DNA of 47,596 bases, from positions 1-47,596 of the forward strand of contig JBNKEI010000020.1 in the NCBI GenBank assembly GCA_050288705.1. Direction: 5' to 3'. Shown in pieces: positions 26,072-32,323 of this stretch. The position numbers were made by a program, and so were the translations under genes. This stretch comes from JBNKEI01 sp050288705 (lineage in GTDB: Bacteria; Myxococcota; Myxococcia; Myxococcales; UBA5297). Position 1 is the first letter of the stretch; every line of letters starts with the position of its first letter. The notes under the pieces are model-generated. The model saw only the letters and a list, made by a program, of their open reading frames with translations, ran no database searches and was not told the origin of the DNA.

Positions 26072-26772
26072 GACTCCAGAGGGGTGTTGATGCCTCCCGT
26101 GCTCTCCAAGGGGCTCAACATAAGGTTTTTGTAGAAGGTAAAGATGACGAAATTGACCCGATTGTAATTGGTGAATTGTTGCGAGCAAATGATCTTGCTC
26201 AGGTTGAAGTCCGACCAATGGGCGGATGTGATAATGTTCGCAGCGCGGCTCAGGCACTTATACGACTTCACCCGTCTTACTATTTCTTAATCGATCGGGA
26301 CGTATATCTAGATGCTGCAAATTTGACGCTCATGGATTTGCATTTGGAATTACGCAAGCCATTTGCCAAGCACTTTCGTAATCCAAGCGATTTTTCGTCT
26401 GAAAAAGAAGGCGAATCTTGCTTGATTTCCCTCTCTTGTGTTTCGGAAAAAAGCGATAACATTGTAAATATTCTCTGTAAGACATCGATTCAAAGGAAAT
26501 ACAAGGATTTTGTCGAGGAGCTAACTGGTGGAGTTTATCCGCTTCAGTATGGCTCCGGTTCATGGATTGAAAGGATGTCTGGAAAAGAAATTTTTCGAGC
26601 TATTGCTAAATCTTGTTTTAGGGTTACCGACAGGGATGGGAAGCCGCTTCAGGGCAAGGAACAGCACAATGAGATTGCCAAAGCGCTTCTTTCTTTGCCA
26701 TTAGCCGAGCAACCGGAAGATTTCAGGAAGCTATTTGAGTTGCTGAAAGAGCGCGTAATGTCTACTCCCTAA
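26068..26772 (+). CDS. DUF4435/TOPRIM-like protein, probable effector nuclease partner (PARIS AriB-like)
   Basis: This 234-residue protein has a TOPRIM-type arrangement. HKVFVEGKDDEID (about 18-30) gives the first acidic residue. VEVRPMGGCDNVRSAAQAL follows, then YYFLIDRDVY (about 72-81) supplies the DxD-like acidic pair. This is the order seen in DUF4435 proteins, which pair with AAA ATPases. In PARIS, AriA (AAA_15 ATPase) holds AriB (DUF4435 TOPRIM nuclease), and AriB is released to cleave tRNA when a phage anti-restriction protein is sensed. The gene starts inside the ATPase stop (ATGA overlap). It is shorter than typical AriB (~300 residues). Whether it is a functional PARIS, a degenerate copy or a related system is open. 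Confidence 0.65.
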   Translation: MRLQRGVDASRALQGAQHKVFVEGKDDEIDPIVIGELLRANDLAQVEVRPMGGCDNVRSAAQALIRLHPSYYFLIDRDVYLDAANLTLMDLHLELRKPFAKHFRNPSDFSSEKEGESCLISLSCVSEKSDNIVNILCKTSIQRKYKDFVEELTGGVYPLQYGSGSWIERMSGKEIFRAIAKSCFRVTDRDGKPLQGKEQHNEIAKALLSLPLAEQPEDFRKLFELLKERVMSTP

Positions 26773-26918
26773 GACATGCGGCTTATTGCTCCAAAGCCTC
26801 CTAAATCTGCTCCTAAGACTCCGAGTGCTCCGACCATGACCTTGTCCCAATTCAAATACCTTCGCAAAAATGTGGCAAACTCATCAGCGACCAGAGAAGA
26901 TAGACTTTTGGTAACTAT
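26769..26918 (-). pseudogene. Short open segment, possible gene remnant
   Basis: On the minus strand a 49-codon frame, closed upstream by TGA, reads like protein: SLSSLVADEFATFLRRYLN, then WDKVMVGALGVLGADLGGFG, a Gly-rich hydrophobic C-terminus. It has no ATG at its beginning and its stop overlaps the stop of the DUF4435-like gene. I read it as the C-terminal leftover of a decayed gene, possibly of a small membrane protein. The rest of 26773-27135 holds only the hepT remnant and no other gene. Confidence 0.3.
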
Positions 26919-26979
26919 TCAGCACTAGCCACTTCGCGAATAATTAAAATTGAAAACCACGGTCTTTCCGAGCTGTTCA

Positions 26980-27089
26980 TCGCAAATCTGTCGGGCCATT
27001 CTTGGCTGCAAAATAGACGCGTTCCATGTATAACTTGTCATATGCGTGTGCAACCATGTTTCGAAATCCAGCGGCACGAACTAGCCGCT
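26980..27089 (-). pseudogene. Truncated second copy of hepT (C-terminal part)
   Basis: These 110 bp match 29983-30092, part of the intact hepT gene, with only 5 mismatches by eye. They cover the region encoding the HEPN catalytic motif RNMVAHAYDKL. Both ends are cut off, so no product is expected. The sequence just left (26951-26970) weakly resembles 29826-29845, so the duplication may have been larger. Together with intact hepT it forms a direct repeat around the radical SAM cassette. Confidence 0.88.
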
Positions 27090-27135
27090 CTGGCATGGCA
27101 TCGCGGCGGGCTCGCTTTCGTCTAATGGGGCCTTG

Positions 27136-27363
27136 TTAGTGGTAAGGACCGTCGCATCGAGGATCATCGCAGTTACAGTCACAATTACAATTACTAACGA
27201 CACAGTCACATATGCAGCGACATTCGAATTCGTCTTTTGACGTATGAGGTTTTGCCACTTTTGCAGGCTGAATGTTTGTCGCTTTTCTTTTATCAACTAT
27301 GTCATCAAATAAACTTTTTAGTCGGTCTTTAACTTTTGCGTGACTTAACTTAATTACTGTCAT
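27136..27363 (-). CDS. Cys-rich candidate RiPP precursor peptide
   Basis: This is a 75-residue peptide. The frame is open from 27426, but ATG 27363 has an AAAGGA ribosome site 8 bases upstream. It divides into a charged helical leader-like part (about 1-45, with HAKVKDRLKSLFDDIVDKR) and a Cys-rich core. Cysteines lie at residues 48, 50, 52, 54, then 59, 61, 63, 65, and 70: two blocks of C-x-C-x-C-x-C separated by VVSN, then PRCDGPYH at the end. It lies 84 bp after two radical SAM/SPASM genes on the same strand, the usual setting for a precursor whose cysteines receive thioether or other crosslinks. A metallothionein-like metal binder is the main alternative. No known RiPP class is recognised. 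Confidence 0.72.
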   Translation of the reverse strand: MTVIKLSHAKVKDRLKSLFDDIVDKRKATNIQPAKVAKPHTSKDEFECRCICDCVVSNCNCDCNCDDPRCDGPYH

Positions 27364-27423
27364 TTTATCGATCCTTTCAAATTTGTTTTTTGTTGAATTG
27401 CAAGATTTCGCAATGAATATGCA

Positions 27424-27443
27424 CACTGTCCTGAGGGACAGTG
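27424..27443 (-). promoter_or_regulatory. Stem-loop between the radical SAM gene and the precursor gene
   Basis: CACTGTCC (27424-27431) and GGACAGTG (27436-27443) form a perfect 8-bp stem with a 4-base loop, 4 bp after the rSAM stop and about 60 bp before the precursor ATG. On the minus strand no U-run follows directly. It could be a processing or stability element that lets the precursor be expressed at a different level from the enzymes, or a leaky terminator. Confidence 0.5.
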
Positions 27444-27447
27444 GTTC

Positions 27448-28542
27448 CTATATCGTTCGGAGGTCAAAACCTTTGGTTGCTTGCTCTATTTCTCGCCCTA
27501 AAGGACCGGGTTTGCCGAGCATCTGGATCGCTGGATCGAAAACAATCCACTGCAAAGGACATCCTCCAATGCAGTTTTCTGAACATGTAACACAATCAGT
27601 TGTGGGGTACGTTTTTACCTTTTCGAAAAACTCAAGGATAGGTTCACTATTTCTAAACTCAAGAAAGCTATTGGCATCATAAAAATCGACACCAAATTTC
27701 CCAAGTGGATAGTCATACAGATGATTACACGGAATCAGTTCGGCCTTGCTTGTAAAGATTATTCCATGTTGGCTGCTCATCTGACATGAACCGGTTATGA
27801 CCTTACCTTCTGTTACAAGTCTATTTAAAGTTTCTTTTGGCCATATGCAAGCCATGGTAGACTGAGATGAATAAACTTTTTCGCCAATAATTTCACTCAT
27901 TTCGTCAATATTATCTACAATTGTTTTCACATACTCGCTTGGCTCTAAAGCGTAGCCTTTTTTCATTTTTCCATTGTCTAAAACAAGCGAGCACATGTCT
28001 AGATACAGTGTTCTGGTTCCGCAAGACGCTAAAACATTTGCAACTTCCTTTAAACTTCCTATTGTCAATTTACTTAAGACATAAGTTACAACAACATTTT
28101 TGTTTTCCAGCTTGTTGGCTTTTTCTATGCCTTCAAGAACGCATTTAAAGGTATCTGTGCCAGTGAATTCTCTATGCTGCTCTCTGTTGGCTGCTTTTAA
28201 TGAAAAAACAATCTTATTGAGTTTCGATTCGTTGATTTTATCAAAAAAATCCTTTTTTGAAAACAAGTATCCATTTGAAACCAGAGCTGACGATAGTTTC
28301 TTTTCGTGAATATAGTCAATTGTTTGAAATAGATTATCCCAATACGTAGGTTCTCCTCCGGTTATAATGACTGTTCTCATTTTTAGATCGGCGGCTAGAT
28401 CGATTAGGTTCTTCGCCGTTTCAAATGACAAGTCATCTTCGGGTCTAAATTCCGTTCCTTCTGCATAGCACCATTTGCAACGAAAATTGCATTTTCTATT
28501 TACGGTCAGCCACAGACTGCCGAAATCCGATTTTTTTTCCAT
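27448..28542 (-). CDS. Radical SAM/SPASM peptide maturase, paralogue B
   Basis: This is a 364-residue enzyme. The radical SAM cluster motif CNFRCKWC (C-x3-C-x2-C, about residues 18-25) sits in a TIM-barrel N-half with TGGEPTYWD and SLKAANREQHREF. The C-terminal SPASM domain (about 245-345) has CQMSSQHGIIF, LIPCNHLYDYPLGKFG and the Cys-rich closing motif CVTCSENCIGGCPLQW for auxiliary [4Fe-4S] clusters. SPASM radical SAM enzymes typically crosslink or modify ribosomal peptides. It lies 8 bp downstream of paralogue A, and more than half of aligned residues are identical by eye, so the pair is a tandem duplication that has diverged. It has an extra C-terminal tail (LGKPGPLGREIEQAT). The probable substrate is the Cys-rich peptide downstream. 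The gene is AT-rich compared with its surroundings. Confidence 0.85.
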   Translation of the reverse strand: MEKKSDFGSLWLTVNRKCNFRCKWCYAEGTEFRPEDDLSFETAKNLIDLAADLKMRTVIITGGEPTYWDNLFQTIDYIHEKKLSSALVSNGYLFSKKDFFDKINESKLNKIVFSLKAANREQHREFTGTDTFKCVLEGIEKANKLENKNVVVTYVLSKLTIGSLKEVANVLASCGTRTLYLDMCSLVLDNGKMKKGYALEPSEYVKTIVDNIDEMSEIIGEKVYSSQSTMACIWPKETLNRLVTEGKVITGSCQMSSQHGIIFTSKAELIPCNHLYDYPLGKFGVDFYDANSFLEFRNSEPILEFFEKVKTYPTTDCVTCSENCIGGCPLQWIVFDPAIQMLGKPGPLGREIEQATKGFDLRTI

Positions 28543-28550
28543 TGTATCTC

Positions 28551-29594
28551 CTATTGATCGTTTCGATATTCATTTTTTATTTCGGCCGGGTCAAATATTA
28601 TCCATTGAAAGGGGCATCCCCCAATACAGTCCGTGTCCTGCGAACAGTTTATACAGCTAGTCTTAGGTAGTGTACGTATTTTTTTAAAAAATTCGGTTAT
28701 AGGCTCGCTGTTTCTAAATTCAAGAAAACTTTCTGCATCATTGAAGTCAATCCCATATTTTCCAAACGGGTAGTTGTACAAATGGTTGCATGCAATTAAC
28801 TCCGCCTTGTTTGTAAAAACAACCCCGTATTCGCCTAGCATATGGCATAGTCTCGTATTTATTTTGCGTTCTTTCACAAGTCTCTTTAATGTTTCCTCTG
28901 GCCAAATGCAGCCCATTGTCTTCTGTGGCGCGGAAACTCTTCCATCCATTATTTCACACATTTCGTCGATATTATCAACAATGGTTTTTACATATTTGTT
29001 CGGATGTAAAGCATATTTTTTTTTCGCTTCTCCATTCTCAAAACTAACCGAACACATATCCAAAGACAAACTTTTAGTTCCGCAAGCAGCCAAAACTTTT
29101 GCAACTTCTATTAAACTGTCTGCGGTAAATTCACTCAAGACATAGCTCACCGCGGCATACTTGCCCTCCAGATTATTGGATTCTTTTATTCCTTCAAGAA
29201 CGCTTAAAAAAGTATCGGTGCCGGTTAATTCTTTGTGTTGTTTTTCATTGGAAGCTTTTAATGAAATCGTTATACGAGTAAGGTTCGAAGCTTTGATTTT
29301 GGCTAAAAAGTCAGGTTTTGACAGTAAATATCCATTTGTAACAAGCAGTGATTTCATTTTTTTTTCATAAGCATATTGAATTGCTGGAAACAAATGCTCC
29401 CAACAGGTAGGTTCTCCTCCTAAAAAAGTAACTGATCTTATTCCAAGGTCACTGGCTAAATTAATTAAGTTTTTTGCTGTTTCAAATGACATATCGTCTT
29501 CAGGTTTGAAGTCGGTTCCTTCTGCATAACACCATTTGCAACGAAAATTACATTGTCTATTTACTGTTAGCCACATATTTACAAGTTTTGCCAT
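28551..29594 (-). CDS. Radical SAM/SPASM peptide maturase, paralogue A
   Basis: This is a 347-residue enzyme, the first gene of the cassette, with GGAG 10 bases before ATG 29594. The radical SAM motif is CNFRCKWC (about residues 15-22), followed by LGGEPTCWEHLF and ISLKASNEKQHKEL. The SPASM region has LCHMLGEYGVVF, LIACNHLYNYPFGKYG and INCSQDTDCIGGCPFQW. The closing cysteine cluster therefore differs from paralogue B by inserted residues (C-x2-C-x4-C-x3-C here, against C-x2-C-x3-C-x3-C). It has no RRE/PqqD-like domain, and none is encoded nearby. The order A-B-peptide on one strand suggests one transcript. The differing cluster spacing hints that the two enzymes act at different residues or do different chemistry; this is an inference. 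Confidence 0.85.
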   Translation of the reverse strand: MAKLVNMWLTVNRQCNFRCKWCYAEGTDFKPEDDMSFETAKNLINLASDLGIRSVTFLGGEPTCWEHLFPAIQYAYEKKMKSLLVTNGYLLSKPDFLAKIKASNLTRITISLKASNEKQHKELTGTDTFLSVLEGIKESNNLEGKYAAVSYVLSEFTADSLIEVAKVLAACGTKSLSLDMCSVSFENGEAKKKYALHPNKYVKTIVDNIDEMCEIMDGRVSAPQKTMGCIWPEETLKRLVKERKINTRLCHMLGEYGVVFTNKAELIACNHLYNYPFGKYGIDFNDAESFLEFRNSEPITEFFKKIRTLPKTSCINCSQDTDCIGGCPFQWIIFDPAEIKNEYRNDQ

Positions 29595-29948
29595 TTTGTT
29601 TCGTCTCCAAAATTTACATGTTTGCTTATTGCAACTTACTCGCGTTTTAGCTTGGGCGAGCCTAATTTGGTGTGCCCAGGTTATCGTAGAGCGTTTAATA
29701 AAGTTGCTAAGACTGGAAAATTTTTGTGTTTTTACGGGAAAGAGCTGTCGAAAATCGACATAAGCACGACTTTGTCTGGTCCTGATTTCTCATTCTTCCT
29801 TAACAGCTTCGCAAGTAACCAAATGAAAACCACGATCTTTTCGGGCGTATGCCGCAGGCATAAAGTCGAGGAAGCCTTGGGCCTCGACAAGCTCGGCCCG
29901 AACGGGTTTCTTGCAGCCTTTCGTTATCAAGAAAGAAAGGTGAATATA
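29595..29948. other. 354-bp gap upstream of the radical SAM cassette
   Basis: The gap lies between the start of paralogue A and the end of hepT. It must hold the cassette promoter, though I find no convincing -35/-10 pair. It contains GTCGAGG (29868-29874) and CCTCGAC (29881-29887) as a 7-bp inverted repeat. A segment at 29826-29845 resembles 26951-26970 beside the truncated hepT copy. A plus-strand frame of 111 codons crosses it but lacks protein-like features. Confidence 0.35.
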
Positions 29949-30368
29949 TTATTTTAGGCCAGCCAACGCCGAAAAAAAAGCTCGCAAATCTGCCGGACCA
30001 TTTTTGGCTGCAAAATAAACGCGTTCCATGTCTAACTTGTCATATGCGTGTGCAACCATGTTTCGAAATCCAGCGGCACGAACTAGCCGCTCGGCTAGTT
30101 GCGCGTCGAGCGTGCCGCCTTGGACGAGAAGGCGAAAAGCTTCTGCGTAGCTTGCCGGAGTTCCTAGCTTTAGGCGGATGCACGTACTTATCGCAAGATC
30201 GATAACCAGCTGAACGGCTTGCCACAGGTGAAGAATCACGGCATCTGAGGCATCTGTGCCCGGAAGAAATTTGGCAGGCTCATCGGGAAGGCGCGATTCT
30301 ACCCGAGTAATGTGGCGCTCTATTATCGCAAGTTTTTCGGCAAGCAATGCCCTGTCAAGAGCACTCAT
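29949..30368 (-). CDS. hepT: HepT-like HEPN ribonuclease toxin (DUF86)
   Basis: This is a HEPN-fold toxin of about 139 residues. The catalytic R-x4-6-H motif appears as RNMVAHAY (the R-x4-H-x-Y form of HepT), preceded by ILHLWQAVQLVIDLAISTCI, the usual DUF86 helix. HepT cleaves RNA and is silenced when MntA adds AMP units to the motif tyrosine. The frame opens at 30431, but ATG 30368 forms an ATGA overlap with the mntA stop and starts at MSALDRALLAEKL, as expected. It forms a coupled pair with mntA, antitoxin first. A 110-bp fragment of a second copy lies at 26980-27089. Confidence 0.88.
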   Translation of the reverse strand: MSALDRALLAEKLAIIERHITRVESRLPDEPAKFLPGTDASDAVILHLWQAVQLVIDLAISTCIRLKLGTPASYAEAFRLLVQGGTLDAQLAERLVRAAGFRNMVAHAYDKLDMERVYFAAKNGPADLRAFFSALAGLK

Positions 30369-30772
30369 AGCTGAATCTCTGCAAGCAGTCCGTCGTAGGC
30401 TTTCCGTAACACAGGCTCGACATCGCACCAAAATGAAGCGGCTTCAAATGAAAAGCGTTCGAAGGCATCAGCAGAATTTTCCACGAGAACAATTCCGTCG
30501 CGTGCAGCGTGAATTCGAAGCAGACCTCCTGATCGGGCTAGGTTGACCAAATCAACATAGTCAGACCGGGTTGCAATCACCAGTTCAGCCAGCAGCAGAT
30601 CAACATCTAGGTCAGGGCCGGCCAGATAGCCAAAATCCCAATCGGATGTCGCATGCGCATCGCCGCGGGCGCGAGAGCCAAAGAGAATGAGTAGTTCCAA
30701 TGCTCGGTAGCGAGAAGCCGCTTCCACGACATTGTTCAATGATTCTTGCACCTTATCGCCCATGGCGGGCAT
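30365..30772 (-). CDS. mntA: MntA-like nucleotidyltransferase antitoxin
   Basis: This minimal nucleotidyltransferase of 135 residues has the catalytic signature LLILFGSRARGDAHATSDWD, that is G-S-x10-D-x-D with the metal-binding aspartates in DWDF. MntA proteins oligoAMPylate the tyrosine of HepT and so act as enzymatic antitoxins. The gene precedes hepT and overlaps it by 4 bp. The start may be ATG 30772 or ATG 30763 (MGDKVQES). Such modules are common on genomic islands and may serve in phage defence or island stabilisation. Here it sits at the right end of the island inserted in the mevalonate operon. Confidence 0.88.
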   Translation of the reverse strand: MPAMGDKVQESLNNVVEAASRYRALELLILFGSRARGDAHATSDWDFGYLAGPDLDVDLLLAELVIATRSDYVDLVNLARSGGLLRIHAARDGIVLVENSADAFERFSFEAASFWCDVEPVLRKAYDGLLAEIQL

Positions 30773-30876
30773 TTTAACAGCAATGCCCTACAAACACTAT
30801 CGTATACCGTTAGTGTACTCTCGGGCAGAAGCTTAAAGAAATAAACCTTCTTTCCTGATGCTTTGTTTAATGGGTT

Positions 30877-30966
30877 GCTGTCCTTGACCCGTAAATGGGA
30901 ACCAGCTAAGAGAAAAAGACCTTTTACCTTTGGTGCATCAGGCGCTTCCCGAATTGCGGGAAAGCT
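30877..30966 (+). repeat. Deleted copy of the fni promoter and 5' coding region
   Basis: Two blocks of fni-region sequence are joined here. 30877-30916 matches 23678-23717 (3 mismatches in 40), and 30918-30966 matches 23856-23905 inside fni, including 24 identical bases (30939-30962 against 23874-23897). About 140 bp between the blocks are missing. The copy ends 31 bp before the mvaA start. It preserves the TTGACC-17-TAAGAG promoter-like elements and a CTTCCCG/CGGGAA hairpin. It is the footprint of a duplication that accompanied insertion of the island, and it may now drive mvaA. Confidence 0.85.
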
Positions 30967-30997
30967 TACACGTTTGTAATAAGAGAGAAGCAATAAA

Positions 30998-32323
30998 GTG
31001 TCCAGCCACAAGTTTTCTTCAAAAATTCCAGGATTTTATAATTTAGGTCGGATCGAGCGCATTGCGCTAATCGCTAAGCTTCGTGACTTATCCGAGCAGG
31101 AATCTCAGTCGTTAAGCAATCATCCTGGTGGATTAACTTTTGAGCTCGCCGAAGCTATGGTTGAAAACGTACTGGGAGTTCTTGGGCTACCTCTGAGTGT
31201 GGGTCTCAACTTTTTTATTAACCAGCGCGATTATCTGATTCCCATGGCGGTGGAAGAACCCTCGGTGGTTGCTGCGGCCTCCTTTGCGGCAAAACTAGTT
31301 CGGGAAGGCGGGGGATTTGTAGCAGATGCCGACGAACCAATTATGATCGCCCAAATTCAAATTTGCCGATTTGGTGATGCGCAACAGGCGAGATCGAAAT
31401 TGCTTTCCCACCGAGAAGCGCTACTGGCCTTGGCCAATTCTTTTCACCCCGCGATGGTGCAAAGAGGAGGAGGAGCCAAAGATATAGAAGTTCGTTTACT
31501 TGATGCTCCGGAAGGCCCTGTCGGCGAGCCAATTCTCGTTCTCCATTTGCTTATTGATACTCGTGATGCCATGGGGGCCAACCTGGTGAATACCGCTGCA
31601 GAAGGGGTTGCACCCTTAGTTGAGCAAATTACTGGAGGAAAAGTTTATTTAAGAATTCTTTCTAATCTAGCCGATAGACGATTGGCCCGCGCTACCTGCC
31701 GAATTCCCCTGGAAAAACTCGGTGACCAACAGCGCCCAGGTGAAGACATCGCCCACGGTGTGGTGCAAGCCTCCCGTTTTGCCCAAGCCGACCATTACCG
31801 GGCAGCCACACATAACAAGGGAATAATGAACGGCATTGATGCAATGGCCATTGCTACCGGAAATGATTGGCGGGCAATAGAAGCGGGAGCTCATGCCTTT
31901 GCCGCACGCAGTGGTCGGTACCAACCTCTTTCCCAATGGGTTATAGAAAACGAAAATCTATGCGGGAAAATTGAGCTGCCTTTAGCAGTGGGAATACTGG
32001 GTGGTTCCATGAAAGTGCATCCCCATATGCGTTTGGCGCACAAGATTTTGGGGGTCGAAAGCGCCCGTGAGCTGGCTGCAATTATGGCTGCGGTCGGTCT
32101 GGCGCAAAATTTTGCGGCTTTGCGCGCTTTAGGTTCGGTAGGCATACAAAAGGGGCACATGGCCAGACATGCTCGTTGTGTGGCTGTGCAAGCAGGAGCA
32201 CGCGGAGACCAAATTCAGCAAATTGCTCAAGTAATGGCTAAAGAGGGCTCGATTGGCATCGACAAGGCACGTAAACTGTTACACTCCTCAAACAACATTT
32301 CTACCGACTCTAAGGAGACTTAG
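30998..32323 (+). CDS. mvaA: Hydroxymethylglutaryl-CoA reductase, class II
   Basis: The enzyme reduces HMG-CoA to mevalonate. It is a soluble 441-residue class II reductase. The signatures are ENVLGVLGLPL, MAVEEPSVVAAAS (catalytic Glu), DAMGANLVNT, THNKGIMNGIDA and ATGNDWRAIEAGAH, and the C-terminal KGHMARHARCVA with the catalytic His. It has no N-terminal membrane part. The start is GTG 30998 after AAGAGAGAAG. It heads a tightly packed operon: its TAG stop overlaps the GTG of mvk by one base. HMG-CoA synthase is not in the window. Class II enzymes can be biosynthetic or degradative; linkage to kinases and decarboxylase shows a biosynthetic role. Confidence 0.95.
   Translation: MSSHKFSSKIPGFYNLGRIERIALIAKLRDLSEQESQSLSNHPGGLTFELAEAMVENVLGVLGLPLSVGLNFFINQRDYLIPMAVEEPSVVAAASFAAKLVREGGGFVADADEPIMIAQIQICRFGDAQQARSKLLSHREALLALANSFHPAMVQRGGGAKDIEVRLLDAPEGPVGEPILVLHLLIDTRDAMGANLVNTAAEGVAPLVEQITGGKVYLRILSNLADRRLARATCRIPLEKLGDQQRPGEDIAHGVVQASRFAQADHYRAATHNKGIMNGIDAMAIATGNDWRAIEAGAHAFAARSGRYQPLSQWVIENENLCGKIELPLAVGILGGSMKVHPHMRLAHKILGVESARELAAIMAAVGLAQNFAALRALGSVGIQKGHMARHARCVAVQAGARGDQIQQIAQVMAKEGSIGIDKARKLLHSSNNISTDSKET

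Noticed and set aside
27081..27296. 71-codon minus-strand frame overlapping the Cys-rich peptide
   Set aside because: It shares DNA with the peptide and the hepT remnant in another frame and has a weaker start. The hydrophobic stretch comes from the same repeats that encode the CxC core.
29622..29957. 111-codon plus-strand frame upstream of the rSAM cassette, considered as a second peptide gene
   Set aside because: No ribosome site, no leader/core division, irregular composition, and it overlaps hepT antisense.
30736..31011. 91-codon minus-strand frame between mntA and mvaA
   Set aside because: It crosses the duplicated fni remnant and the mntA start and shows no conserved features.
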